The notes: a model not told the origin generated them from the letters alone. Positions 45,329 through 58,500 are shown, counted from the stretch's first letter. The stretch is DNA of 64,000 nt from Bursaphelenchus xylophilus (GCA_904066235.2 CAJFCV020000003.1:4526001-4590000), one strand, 5' to 3'. Translations and numbers: made by a program.

Positions 45329-47300
45329 ATGGTCCAGCGATGGCGATGGTGGTTCCTGTTGATGATGTTGGTCTGTGCTGAGGCCGGTCTACAACAGAGA
45401 TTGAAACGGAGCGATCTCTTCCCTCCGGACGTTGATTTACAACCCGAAAACAAGACTGTTTGCGGAGGGCATGGAGTGAAGATGAACAATAAATGCGATT
45501 GTTTTTATCCATACACTGGTCCAAGATGCTCCGATTTTGCTTGTGGTAAGCATAAAGCAATTCATTGTTGTTTTTATCGGTGCTGAATTTACTTACATTC
45601 CCTTTTAGTTTAGTTTACTTTGCATTTTCTTTTTACTCCCGTAGAATCATCAATTTTACCAAAATGACCTTTAGAAGGTGATAAAATTGTCTTTTCTCAA
45701 ACTTTCACCTTTAATAGATGACGGTGATTAAACGCTTTATAAAGAAAAACCTTAATGATGAATTAGCCGGAAGGGTTTTACTGTCGAATATGAAGATTCA
45801 TTTCGTTCTAAAAAAACTTTATTATGATCAGCCACACGTAATATGACCTTGTAAATCATGACCACTTGAACAAGCGCAAACGCTGCAAAGCTCAATTCTC
45901 TTCTGAATTTCAGAAATGCTCTAAAATGACGATTTCCCGCTACCGAAAAAAACTGAACTCATTGAGAAAACTGGGCCGAGTTTTTGTCAAATTTAGAAGC
46001 TATTCACATCCCATGATATACCGATTGTGTTCCCATTTGATCTCTCATGATCGCAAATGTTGCTATCGAGAAGTTAACCAATTCATCTGCTCGATTAGAC
46101 AATTCCTGCGTGATTAAACCAAAATTTAGGGAATTTAACAGTACAGTCATAGGAATAGTCTCAATTAGTTTCCAATCTTTGATCGGAAGAATCAAAATAC
46201 ATATGTATTGCATGTATGTATGCTTCAAACCAAAAGATGCCTCAAAATTTTAGAGCACGGCCTCTCCGTTGGTCCAAGATACGACCCGACTTCAATATTC
46301 TTCAATAAGAAATGCATTTGTGACGAGGATTGGTCGGGAGAGCTGTGTCATATCCCGATTGCCAATCAGTGTAATGAGCGGGGGCAGTATGTAAATGGCC
46401 GATGCATTTGCCATGGCTATTACTTTGGACCCAGATGCCAATACGTCGGGAAATGTGTGCACGGGAAATTAACTGAAGGAGTGTAGGTAAATCATAAGTA
46501 ATAAAGAACCTTTTATGTAGATGCCAATGTTCATATGGCTACGAAGGAGATTACTGCGATCAAATTGTTTGTCATCATGGATATCCGGGTGAGTTTTTGA
46601 TGAGTTCAGCGCTTGAAATTTGCTTTTTATTTGACATACCAGTTCTCCCTCGGGCAAAATCATACTGTGAAAACTTGAGCACGCTCTTTACATTCAAACC
46701 AAACGAAAAAAATTCGGCTTTGCATAAATTTCTTGGCAGTTTCGAAAGCGCTGTCAAAAACATCCTTAAAAAATTTGATGTAATTTATGTCATGTATCAA
46801 TCACTTCTACTGCACTTTCCAGACAAAAACAACACCCTCAAACGATGCATTTGCCCTCCCCGACATACCGGCCAATTCTGCGATGAGTGCTTACTAAAAG
46901 AGGAACACGTTCTTCCCTTTCCAAATTGCACTTTGGAAAAGGTCCCACTCAAAGTGAAACTCTCCAGAATCAAGACGAACCAACTGATCTTCAAGAGGAT
47001 CCTGATTATCCTCTTGATCTTTGCCGTTCTCATTGTTTTAGTGGCTGTAATGTATGTCTTGAATTGGGGGCACAAAAGAAATCAAAAGATGGATAATGCC
47101 GAATTATTGAGACAAAATCTGGTGAATGAGAGGCAGTTGATGCTTCAGAACATCTTCAGTCAGAATAACTTGGAGGTCCCGAATGATAAATTGGGAAGAA
47201 GGTGAGTGATTACCGTAAAGTCATCATAAATTTTCTTAATTCCAGAAAGAGTAGCCAACGATTCTTGGACCCAAATCGCATGGACCATTCGCTCTTTTAG
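45329..47300 (+). CDS. Type I membrane protein with EGF-like repeats
   Basis: Five exons: 45329-45545, 46254-46482, 46521-46588, 46823-47201, 47246-47300; 315 residues. Signal peptide (WWFLLMMLVCAEAG) and a basic site (QQRLKRS). EGF-like cysteine clusters follow: CGGHG...CDCFYPYTGPRC, CICDEDWSGELC, CICHGYYFGPRC, CQCSYGYEGDYC and CICPPRHTGQFCDEC. One membrane helix is present (RILIILLIFAVLIVLVAVMY), then a short cytoplasmic tail of about 60 residues ending NRMDHSLF. Intron 1 is 708 nt, far longer than the others, and contains chance frames only. It resembles nematode EGF-repeat receptors, but no specific orthologue is recognised. The start was chosen at the ATG giving the signal peptide; an in-frame upstream extension exists. 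Confidence 0.82.
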
Positions 47301-47981
47301 TCGCAATTCCTTTTATCTATGTTTGTACACATTGTATTATCACGAATCAGCTCATAAAACTGCCTAAGTCCTTCGAATACCTACTACAATATATTACATA
47401 AGTTTGTGTTTTGTTCGTCTGTTATGTCATTCATTTGTTTTCAAAAAATAAACGATTTGAGTTTTGTTTTTCGGGATGGTGTCTTATTCCCGAATATTTA
47501 TTTTCGGCGCCGCAGAAAATAAAAATCTTTAAAGCGGATGTGATTGAACTTGTCCTCGATTTATCGAATATTTATTCTCGGATTGTTTGAACTCCACTTG
47601 TGCCCGTTTTTTTGGGCGATGCCGAAAGAGGGGTAACTCGGGTTTACTAAACGAAAGAACTCGAGTAATTTGGTCATCTTGGCGGAACTTTTGGTTTGGG
47701 ATTTGAACTTGGGAAGGTAAACTGTTCTCAGATGTGTGTGCTTCCGGACTTGGTGTTCGGCTTACACTTCTTTTATTATATTTGTAGAGTAAATCCTCAT
47801 AATCAATGACTTTTGATTACCTTTTACCATTTACAAACTTTGGCTTCAAATGCTTTGACTTTATGTATTTTTTTGACTCATGGATAACTTTTTGAGAGAT
47901 CGTTAGATAAAAATAATATTTTTAGACGAATGAGGTCAACGAGAACCACGCAGACCCTACCGTAATTCCAATGCCCTCCGG
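47301..47981. other. Intergenic
   Basis: 3' UTR of the EGF-like gene (AATAAA at about 47447) and the upstream region of the ShK gene. No exon recognised. Confidence 0.5.
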
Positions 47982-50217
47982 ATGAATTGTCGAGGACCTC
48001 GGCGTTGGCTAAACCTGCTGCTGTTTCTGTTACTCCTACAGCCTGTCCCAACAAGCGCCATCGACCGACTCAGCGCTTCCATTTTCAAATTTATTTACGG
48101 CCACGAAAGCATTTGTAAGTCCGAGGCATGGAAATTGCAAAACTTTAGTTTTTTGGAAGAAGCTCATCGCCGTTTTTAGTTCTCCTTTTATTATGTAACC
48201 TTTCGGAAAAAATATCGTTGAAACATGACTCCGCTAAGCCTACAAATTATCGGTGAAAATTTTTAGGGGTTGATGTATATAGCTCATATGTAGCAGGGAT
48301 ACAAACTATGACGGAGATCAGGTTTAGGTGTTGGAATTAATTTGATTTCAGGTGGAGACCAATTCGGAGACCTCGCCTGGATGCCGGCACATGATCATTG
48401 CGAGTTGAATTGTGACCTCCTGACCGAGATATGTCAGTTGTCTTCAGATAAATCAAGTTTGGTGAAACAACGATGCCTACAATGTGAGCCCTTACATTCT
48501 CCTTAAGACCCAACTTTATCTCTTTCGCATGCTTTAAAACTTTTCCCTGTCACTCACTACTTACAGTACCCCATGACTGCACCTCCGCCCTCAGTCTCCA
48601 CCTCTACAGTCTCGGTCTGACGGATAAACGGCGGACGGAACCGAGATTCGATGGGATTACAATCTCCGGCACCACCAATGACAATATGCATTTCGGCTTT
48701 TCAACGCTAAAACCGACCACTTTGGAGCCCTTGAAGCCGAACGGCTTGAGTATAAAACATATCAAGGAAGAGAGGGTTACTGTGACATCCTCACCAGAAG
48801 CAGCCTTAATTGAGGGCCAGTTCAAGGAGTTTCAATCAAATTTCAATGAATTTTTCGAAGGAGAGGAGACGGAGGGTGAGACTGTAAGTTTATTTAAGTC
48901 GTCATTTCAACATGTATGAACACAGATCGATCCACAAGTCACACTAATGTCGCAAGAACCCGAAACAACAACTCAAATCCAAGAATACAATGATCAGGCT
49001 TATGATAATAACATCTTCATGAGCGATAAAAATATCTTCGAGCATTCACCGGCACCGGAAATATCCACAACTCAAGCCTTCGAGTTCCAGGAAGGTTTGT
49101 TATGTTAAGAGCTACGGCTTTATTGTACTGAATGCTTCCAGTCACGGACAGCCGTCTCGAAATGCCTTCTTCTGTCCCAACACCACCCTCCGAAGTCCAT
49201 ATTTTCGGACCACCTTTCGTGGAGAAACAACAGTAAGATAATTTTTTTGGCTCTTCCACAACAGGGTTTTAAAATTTTTATCTTATACTAGACAGTGAAC
49301 TTGATCAATTTTTATTCTTTAAAATATTACATATTTGCAGTGCCGCACCGACTTTCCCACTCGATTCCATCTCGGATCTTCGACGACTACCCGCAAGTTT
49401 GGGGGAATTTGATAAGTAAGCAACGCAACTTTTTTAGACAAATTTTTATTTTCCTACATTTTGTTCACATTAATTTAGAGAACGAGAAAGACAACCGTGG
49501 TCTTGGAAAGATCTCTCGGATCGACTGAAAAGACCTTGGTCGTTGCGTAAGTTTACAATCATATCACCATCAATGGTTTACTTTACTAGAACCGCCCGAT
49601 AATAAATACTAAATACGTTTTAGAGAATCGGCCAGACAAAGATTTGAGTCATCGCTGTTGCCAATGGGCGTTGGACGGGCTGTGTGACCGGAGTTGGCAA
49701 CGAGTTCGAGTTCTCTGTCCGAAAAGTTGTGGGAATGTCGTGTGTTCGTGTAAGTGCCCAATCAAGTCATCAAATCTCTCATTTTTTAATATGGTCCGAC
49801 TTGACTGGACCTCATCACTTAGATCGACTCTTCGACGATCCTTGCGCTTTCCAATCTCCAATAATTTACACTAACCCAATCCTTTCAGCTGCCGACGGGG
49901 CCCTTTCGTGTAACCGCGCCATCGATGTGGATGTTGTTGACTGTTACGAAAAGAGGAAACATAATCTTCAAAGCATTTCCAGTCGATTCTACGATACTCA
50001 ACCATCTTATCACTCATTCCAAGAGGAACCAGTCAATCAGCTAAACATACTGCCCGAGGAGATGCACTTTGGATGGACCACTACCAAGACAAACACGGTC
50101 CCACCTCAATACTTTTCGACTGCGCCCGCCTTACACAACAGGATGCCTCCAGTTCAACGGGCTTACGCGGTAGAAGCGGAGATCAGAAAGTTTAAATCAA
50201 GCAGAAATTTTGGATAA
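47982..50217 (+). CDS. Secreted protein with a ShK/ShKT-type cysteine domain
   Basis: Nine in-phase exons: 47982-48114, 48352-48483, 48567-48883, 48926-49094, 49142-49232, 49341-49415, 49479-49546, 49624-49749, 49889-50217; 479 residues. Signal peptide (WLNLLLFLLLLQPVPTSA). An N-terminal cysteine module follows (ICGDQFGDLAW, HCELNCDLLTEIC, QRCLQLPHDC), then a long Thr/Ser/Glu/Pro-rich, probably glycosylated region. A ShK-like domain in exon 8 (HRCCQWALDGLCDRSWQRVR, LCPKSCGNVVC) has the CPKSCG signature. The end is polar. ShK domains occur in secreted nematode matrix, cuticle and protease-associated proteins. The specific family is not recognised. A polyadenylation signal AATAAA lies at about 50245. 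Confidence 0.8.
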
Positions 50218-50536
50218 TATTTAAACTCAAATGTAAAGTAATGCAATAAATTTTAATATTATGCAGAATTGTCATTGCCACGCAACGCAAAGACCAGCCT
50301 CTATTTTCTATTGGTATTATACTTCGTTATACCGATTTCAGGCATCATATTGAATTTATAAACCACCTTTGTCACTCTGTTTCAAAATTTCAAAGTCCCG
50401 TTTTTCCCTCCGGCCTTAAGAAGCACCGAAAGAAAACCATGGATATTGGAATTGAAAAGCTTGGCAACCGTCAATTCAGCCAGAAAACAAAAAGGAAACC
50501 CGTTTCCGACCTCATACGCGGCTAAAGTAATTCAAA
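50218..50536. other. Intergenic
   Basis: 3' UTR of the ShK gene and the presumed promoter of the kinesin gene. Nothing else seen. Confidence 0.5.
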
Positions 50537-53500
50537 ATGGGCGCTGATAAGGATAATGTGATCGTGGCTGTAAGAGTTCGGCCATTCAATGATCGGGAGA
50601 AGCAGAGAAATGCCCAGCTCATCATTAATATGCCCAATAACACTGTTACCGAGATCAGGTATGTGATTGTCGGAAACTGAAATGCGGTACAGCATACAGA
50701 ATGCAATGATTTTGATATCAGTTTGACAATCCTTTAGAGACCCAAACAACCCAAATGACGAGCCCAAGAGGTTTACTTTCGACCACAGTTATTGGTCGCA
50801 TGATGGCTACAAAACCGAGAAGAATGGTTATTTCAGTCCGGCTAATGAAAAATACGCCGACCAGGTGAGGTTTACTGAGCATCATTATGAGTAATCATTT
50901 AGAAAAAAGTGTTCGACGATTTGGGAAAAGGAGTCCTGGATAATGCCTGGAAGGGATACAACTGTTCCTTATTTGCCTATGGCCAGACTGGCTCGGGGAA
51001 AAGTTATTCTATCGTGGGGTTCAACAAAAATAAAGGTAAACTTTGTAATAAGATATTATGATTATATAGATTTATCGAAAGTCGGATGCCTTATGATAAT
51101 TTCTAGGTATTGTCCCTATGGTATGTGAAGACTTATTCAAAAGAATCGACAAGAAGAAAGAAGAGAATCCGGAAATAGAATATCAAGTGTCCATCTCGAT
51201 GTTGGAGATCTATTGTGAGAGGATTCGAGATCTTCTTAATCCAACACCGCCACCAAAGGGAGGCCTGAAACTGAGAGAACATCCCAAGACTGGGTTCTAC
51301 GGTAAGAGACAAACGTTACAAGACTTCCCTACATAAGAAGCTTACTTTTCTATGCCAAAAATCACCATATTTTCAGTGGAAGGACTGAGTAGTTCGCCAG
51401 TCAACTCTTACAAAGAAATTGAAGCCAAAATCAACGAAGGAACAAAATCTAGGACCATCGCGGCGACAAACATGAATGCAACTAGTAGTCGGTAAGAAAT
51501 TGATGAACAAAAAATATAAATTTAGTGCCCACACAATTGTAAAATTACAATTTGTTCAAAAAACCGCCAAAAAAGGAGGAGAAGGAGCGACAACCAAAAC
51601 CTCCGAGATAAATCTGGTAGATTTGGCTGGGAGGTGAGGCTAATTTAGACGCAAATTATGACTTTTATGTTAACTTTTAAGTGAGAGACAAAAGGACGCC
51701 GGATCTGAAGGAGACAGATTGAAAGAGGGAATCGTCATAAACCAATCCTTATCGACGTTGGGAAGAGTCATCAAAGCACTTCATGATAAACAAAATTCGA
51801 AGAGGACAGTCCAAGTAAGCATCAACTACCAGTACTTAAATATTTCAGGTGCCATACCGAGACTCTGTTCTCACCTCTCTCTTGAAGAATGCTCTCGGTG
51901 GAAACAGCAGAACTATTATGGTAAGACAAGTCTTTATACCGCGATTACTTTCTCACTTTAGATCGCTGCGATCTCCCCAGCTGATATTAATTACGAAGAA
52001 ACGTTGTCCACACTGAGGTTTGCTGACCGCGCGAAATCAATCAAAACAATGGCTGTGGTCAACGAATCCGCAACCGAAAGGCAAATCCGAGAATTACGAG
52101 AGGAAAACGAAAAATTGGCAAAGCTTATCAAGAAGGGAGCTGTCGATGGATCAGCGGCTAGTCAGGTAAAAATGATTTTTTTATAATTATTAAAAGTCGT
52201 CCAAATTGCTGAAGTATTAAAATTGAGACCTAACTTGTTCCAAATTAGTCAGGATTGCTCAAAAAAGCACTCCGCAAAACTCCGTCCAATATCTTAAAGC
52301 AATATTTATACCCTACTGTTAGGAGAAGGTGGATTTTATGAGTTTACTCCTTCGACAACAATACAAGTCAAAAAAATTGCCTTTTTCTTGTGTACTCCCC
52401 CCTTTTATGGGCACGTTCCCGAATAGAAATATCTATCTGTATGTTCGGGATAGGGCCAACTTTATACGGGTAAACTTTAGAACTAATCTTTTGAAAAAAT
52501 TTTCATGCTGACTATCTAAATTTAGGATGAATTGGAGAGTCTCAAACAGCAGCTGGCCGAGAATCAGAAGGCGATGGAGGATCTGGAGAAATCATGGCAG
52601 GAGAGGCTAAACGAGGAGAGGAAAAAGGTTTGTAAAGCGATAAAATACGAGTATCTTTAATTAAAAAAATAATTACAGTACGCCGGAGAAGACCGTGCCG
52701 AGATTGAAGCCAAAAGAAAGACCGTCGCCCATATGTGGAATCTAAACGAAGATCCCGCTCTAACAGACATGGTCGTTCATTTTATTCCTGAAGGAGAAAA
52801 CAGAGTTGGCAATGGGCAGAATGGACAATCAGCCAACATTGTGCTCAAAGGATTGAGTATTCAACCGGAACATGCGATAATCCGGAATAAGGACAACAAA
52901 AAGTTTACTATTCAGCCAATAAAAGGGGCTGATATTATGGTGAATGGAAAACCGGTGGTGGGGGAAGTTGCGCTCAATCAAAACGACAGGTGAGAAAGTA
53001 TCCGAGAAACAAATTAATACACGGAAAGTCTCAACAATTGATTTTGTAGAGTTCATTTTGGTGGCAACCATCTTTACGTTTTTGTGAACCCGAAGAAAGG
53101 CGGGATCAAAACCAATCAAGAGATCACTTACGAAATGGCGCAAAAGGAAATTGCGAAGAATGTGGGCATAACTGGAGGTCTAAGCAAGGGAAAATCAAAG
53201 TGTAAGTTACCTTATAAGCAAGCAACAGATTATTCTACTATCAGATTTTACGATTATTTTACTTATTTTATGTTGTCAAAATTTCAGCTGGAACTTACTT
53301 GGAGGAAGACCTTATCAACCTTCTGCCCAATGTCTACAGAGCCAATGCAATGGCCAAGGAGCTAAAAAGGAATGTGAACTTTGAGATTGTTCTCATGGCA
53401 CCAGAAGCTCGAGGTCAAAGTGATGGGGATACGGAGGTAATCCATTTATTCAGATTAAGTGTACTGTAATTCCCTTGTAATTTAGCGCCCATTTTACTAA

Positions 53501-54734
53501 AAATCAAATTCCAGATATGTGTTCGAGTCACAAACAAATCAGACGACACAACTTTCCTCTGGGATGAGCACAAGTTCATGAACAGGTACTACGGAATGTC
53601 CGAGATGTATCAAAGTTACATGGACAATGATCCCCAATGGAATCTTCCAAGGGACAAAGACCCGTTCTACGAGTCAACAGACTCCTCGGTGGATGTCGGC
53701 ACAGCTACCGTGTATCTGAGAAGCCTAGCATTTTTGGTTGAGGTCGAAGAAAATTATCCGATAAATGATATCCAGGGAAGTGAGGCCGGACAACTTTCAG
53801 TGGCACTAACACCTTGTAATGCTAACGGGAAGGAGATTCTGGGCGAGTTCGTGGAAGATCCGATGGAATTGGTGGGTACAATACGAAAGGAAAACAAATA
53901 AAAAATGTTTTAGGTCGGACAAAATCTGGGGTTCAAAGTGAAGATTTTAACTGGATTAAATTTACCGCGGAGAGTGAAAGAGACCTGGTGTAGATACCGC
54001 TTCTTTGACAGAGAAGAGACCTCGACTCAGAAGGCCAAAGGAAACAATCCAGCGTTTGCGCATGAAGAGTTGTTCATGTTCAAACCGGTTTCCAAAGAGG
54101 TCAGTTGACAGTTGGAATTCTTTGTATTAATATACGGCATCAGCCCTACGACTAAATAAACCTTTTCAGTTAGTCGAATACCTCCGAGATCAAGCTCTTT
54201 GCATCACAGTTTGTGCTACGCAACGGATCAAAGAGAACGAGAAACATACAGCCGAAGTCGTGGAGAAGATTAACAACTATTTGGACGAAGGAAAAGCGAA
54301 AAAGAGATCCAAGTCCAAGAATTCGGTGAAATCAGCAAGAAGAAAATCAAAGGACGGAAAGGAAAACAAGAAGGAGATCAATGGGAATGCCAGTTTCAAT
54401 GGGAGCGTTTCCAGTAAAGATACTGCAATATCCGAAGAGAAGCGAGAACCAAGAGCGGCGGCGGAACGGCCCAAACCAACGCTGAATCGGGACTCCAAAG
54501 CTAATGACCATCACGACCGAGAGAATGGAAAAAGGTAAACAAACTTAACACTAAATAACGGCTCTCTTAATACAATATTCATTTTCCAGTAAAGAAAGAA
54601 ACGGATCAGCCAAACGAGAGTCCAGCAAAGATCGCCGTCAGTCCAGGTCTACCGACAAAAAGAAACGAAGCGCAAGTGAAAAGAGGAAATCGTCTAAATC
54701 AAGGAAGAAACCGTCCGACACCAAGTCGAATTAA
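50537..54734 (+). CDS. klp-6: Kinesin-3 family motor, KLP-6/KIF28P type
   Basis: Plus-end microtubule motor. Seventeen in-phase exons: 50537-50658, 50738-50864, 50903-51035, 51107-51301, 51377-51491, 51526-51633, 51682-51814, 51849-51920, 51962-52165, 52526-52627, 52679-52989, 53050-53201, 53288-53436, 53515-53871, 53914-54099, 54170-54534, 54590-54734; 991 residues. The N-terminal motor has the P-loop GQTGSGKS, switch [13 protein letters not shown] and switch II DLAGSER. The insertion [20 protein letters not shown] before the P-loop is kinesin-3-like. A short coiled coil, an FHA domain (about 455-560), and a conserved C-terminal region follow. There is no PH domain. KLP-6 works in ciliated sensory neurons in C. 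elegans. The last 130 residues are an unusual Lys/Ser/Arg/Glu-rich tail ([17 protein letters not shown]). Confidence 0.9.
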
Positions 54735-54868
54735 CTGTGATATTTTTTCTGATGCATAAATATTGCAAAATACGTTTTGACGCATTTACACAAACATTTC
54801 AGTCTAATATATATCTCTTTTACCGTACTTATCAACAAGAAACAAATCAACAATAATAAATTCAACAA

Positions 54869-56961
54869 TCAAATGGAGATCTCTTCAATTCTGAATCTCC
54901 ATTTCTTCAGATCAAACTGAATATTTAAATTCTTGGCCAAATCGTCTCTTCTGAAGTGAATCCACTGTTGGCTACCCCTTCTCCATCGTATTTTCTTGTC
55001 ATCTACATCCAAATTCGTGGACATATCTTTCTGTAGTTCGCCCGTGGCCCACCAGAAAATAATCGCATCTGTTTTATCATCCAGTTTCAGATCAATTTCG
55101 GTGGGCCTTTCTTCACCAATCAGATCGAAAATCTTTGTTGTCGAAATTATTGTATTTTCGTATTCCCAAATAGGTAACAGCTCCAGATGATGATCAAATA
55201 CGATGGGTAAGGGCCTTGAGAGCTCAACAAAGTCTGTGTAATCGAATTCATCCACTTTTGTATAATTGGAACGACGTTTGGAAAGATCGCCCAACTTGAT
55301 TTGACTAGCTTGGAGATGAAGATTCTATAAAACGACATAATATACGATCAGGCCAATAAGCCATTCCTCCGTAAAACAAAATCTCTTGCCTCAGGAAAGA
55401 TCCTAATATTAGGAGCGTCCTCTCGAATCTTCTTTAATATCTTCACGAATTCCATTGGAGATACTGTAGGATCCGAATTAACATCGAAAACAATCAACTC
55501 CACTTGGTCTAAAGGAACCTTATCTGTACTATCGACCATTTTTATCCGGTTTGAACATAACTTTCCAGTCGAATTTTGGAATTTTTGTCGAAATCTGAAG
55601 TCTGAATCCACGTGATAAATAATATTAGCCGAATGTATAAGATGCAACGATAGCGTGGAGTGACTTCCGAGTACCAGAATGCTCTTTTCCAGGGATAACT
55701 AAAATAAAACAAAACTGAAGCCTACTTACTTGGATGGCAGTTTCCGTAAAGTCCATTCCTTCATAATGATTCCACCGATTGATAGTTAACGGCGAAACAA
55801 TCGAATGCCAATCACAAGAACACTCTCTTCGTATCCTCAGGGTCTTTCCCAGGCTATTCGAATCAAAATCAGCTTCAAACCAGAAGGAAACAAGATCATG
55901 GGAAGCTGTTATCTGTATAAAGTCGTATTGACGGACCATAATTGGATCATTGAATGGGAATAGCATTGGAAGCCAGTGGTTTCGCCACTAAATTACTTCT
56001 TTTACTCCTCAAAACGGAACAAAAAAATTAATTATAAAATAAAATCAAGCATGGAAACTGACCGCTGAATTCCCGGGCTCTGTACTTATAATAATCGATC
56101 CATCGCCAGTCATATCAAGCTCCCAGAAGAACAAAACCCCATCAATTTGACTGACCATATCATTGGTTATCTCTATTCGAAGACTTATCGATTCACTCTC
56201 GGCTAAACTTTGAAGCGACGCTAAATCAAATGACTTCACCAAAGTCTTCTCAGCTCCTCTAATCAAATCATCGGACAGTTCACTCCATTGGCCTTCTAAT
56301 CCTCGTTGATTCCCAACACATTCTTCTCGTATTTGGCTTGGGATAACCGAAGAACGTCTGAGAAAATCACTCTCGACAGGGACGATATAAACATTGGCTT
56401 TGGCTGGAACTGCCAAGACTTTTGCGCTCAACAATTCCTTCAGAGCATGCCTATAGGTTGTAATCAGATTCTCGCCGATCAATTCGGAATCAACCATTTC
56501 CGAGACGAGCACATTAAACTTGAATGTAGATTCTAGAGAATGAAAATGTTAGATTTCATAAATCGTACCATACTCAGTTGATATCCGGTTGATAAATTGG
56601 ATTTTTTCCGTTAGATTGTTTCTCTGCGCAATGTCTCGGCTTGTCCCGAAAATAACAGGATCCATTTCTAAGGCTGTGACACTGTCCGCATCAGCTTTTG
56701 CACTGTAAAAGGAGAGCAGCCCCGATCCAGAGCCTAAACAAAGATCAAAATAAAACATAAATTCCGAAACTTGTAAATAAATTGGTTTTAAGGATAGCAC
56801 TTACCAATGTCGAGAACATCTGCCCTGTGCTGTTCATTCTTTGCCTTCTGAACCGTAATTTCGATCGCTTTTCGATATTTTTCATTCCGATCCCAATCAA
56901 AAACCATGTCCTCAAAGTCGACCCAAGCCTCGGCTTCTGATGATTCTGAACCTGAATCCAT
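54869..56961 (-). CDS. PRMT7: Protein arginine methyltransferase 7
   Basis: Type III PRMT making monomethylarginine. Six exons: 56961-56805, 56733-56569, 56532-56063, 55987-55730, 55698-55390, 55324-54869; 604 residues (human 692). SAM-binding motif I VLDIGSGSGLLSFYSAKA, acidic ribose-binding TALEMD, and the double-E loop SEMVDSELIGE all match PRMT7. The second, degenerate methyltransferase module follows: WRNHWLPMLFPF, FPE joined to NLHLQASQIKLGDL (human FPEAATLHLAAVEFKDL) and LPIWEYENTI. Intron 5 has a GC donor (GAG/GCAAGA); reading through it would give a premature stop after GLLA, while splicing restores the alignment. Start chosen at 56961, which leads directly into the conserved WVDFEDMVFDWDRN segment. 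Confidence 0.9.
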
Positions 56962-57433
56962 TTCTTCTTGAATTCAGGATAGATTCCGTAATTCTGAAAT
57001 CACGCCCGAGAAGAAAATTCTTATTTATTTTGGACGAAGTGACACGAAACTATTGGTTTTTTGACACTTCGCTCACTGGAAGAAAAGAGTGTAGAAACTG
57101 AATAGGCGCGTCAAAGGCGAGAGAAGAAGAGAAAAACGAAAAGAGAGAAGGGTGGTAGGTCGTTTGATAGAGAGGGAGAGAGCGAAAAATTAACTCCAAA
57201 AGAGCAAGTAACCCATTTGAAGCGGAAAGCCGAGATTTCTCTTGTCGGAAGTGCGAGCTTTAATCGTCGGTTTATTAACCCAAGTTTGAGGTTAGCTCAT
57301 GTTTCGGCTCGGATATTTCTGTGGCTGATGAAGAGAAATTTTGGAACGCTTTGTGGTTTACTGCGAAGCACATATTTCTATAAGCTGTGACAAACCCGGC
57401 TGTTTTTTTTTGAGTTTTATTACAGATGAAAAT
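56962..57433. other. Intergenic with polypurine tract
   Basis: Upstream of PRMT7 and downstream of the nitrilase gene. A GA-rich stretch at about 57110-57190 (GAGAGAAGAAGAGAAAAACG, AGAGAGGGAGAGAG) may be promoter-associated. No exon seen. Confidence 0.5.
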
Positions 57434-58500
57434 TTACAATTTCTCTTTGTTGACGGAGTACTTGAATACATCTGGCCGATTATAATGTCCTACAGTATCC
57501 AAATCAAACTTCCCACGAATAATTTCATCTAGATCCAAGTCCACTATGTGAACTGTAGCTTTGTTGAAGACTGGCTGAACTAACGCCTTGCCCAATGGCG
57601 ACACAACACAAGACCCTCCTCTGATCAATACTTTAGAAGTTCCATCGCCATTTGGAGGTTCGTAACTTGGATGATCTTCCGGGAAATCAGAAGCAGTCAA
57701 GAATTGACAAGATGATACCACAAAACATCTTCCTTCCAAAGCTATTGTGGTCATAGTGGGAAGCCAAACATCTCTATCGTCCACAGTTGGGGCCAGATAG
57801 ATTTGGACTCCATCTTTATAAAGAGAAAACCTGAGTAAGGGCATGTAATTCTCCCAGCAAATAGCCGCGCTGATCTTGCCGAGTTTGGTATCGATAACTT
57901 CAATGGTTGAGCCATCTCCCTGACCCCAAACGCAACGTTCCAAAGCTGTTGGGATCAATTTTCGGTGCTTCCCAAGGTGTTTTCCAGCTTCGGAATAGTA
58001 AAATACCTAAAATAATTTATCTGCAAACACTTTAATTACGACAAAAACTTTCCTGTTTTACAAACCTCCATTTAAACTTTACTTACTGAGCAGTATAATG
58101 TCCCTCCTTCCTTCTCGACAACTCCAATCACCAAAATGACTCCATTTTCCGCCGCAATTGCCGCCAATTCTTCTGATTCTGGCCCTTTATATTCGATGGC
58201 GCTGTTATAATATTTCTTGAATTCATCCCGTCCATCTTCACTCCTCATTCCCATCTTAATTCCAAAAGTTTCTCCCTTGATGTACCCACCAATAAAGGCT
58301 TCTAAAATGGCATTAAACACCGTGCTTTATTCACAAAATGGCATCTACAATTACAATCCTAAATAGAAAAGCTTACCAGGAAACAAAACGAGTTCGGCGC
58401 CATCCGCAGCTGCTTTCTGGGTAATCTCCCGCACTTTTTCGATGGTTTTCTGTGTATTGTAGATGACCGTTCCATCCTGGACAACAGCAACTCTAACCAT
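57434..58500 (-). CDS. nit-1: Nitrilase (carbon-nitrogen hydrolase), NIT-1-like
   Basis: Hydrolyses nitriles to carboxylic acids; related members detoxify cyano compounds. Three exons: 58500-58377, 58301-58087, 58006-57434; 303 residues. The catalytic triad is clear: Glu in VLFPEAFIGGY, Lys in GKHRKLIPT and Cys in [13 protein letters not shown]. The sequence also has [11 protein letters not shown] and [10 protein letters not shown] as in branch-1 nitrilases (bacterial, plant and C. elegans NIT-1), not the Nit1/Nit2 deaminated-glutathione amidase type. The introns (phases 1 and 0) show it is a settled nuclear gene. The upstream region is shared with the divergent gene at 59144. Confidence 0.93.

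Noticed and set aside
45866..46117. 83-codon basic frame
   Set aside because: Lies inside intron 1 of the EGF-like gene, lacks a proper ATG start and has no partner exon.
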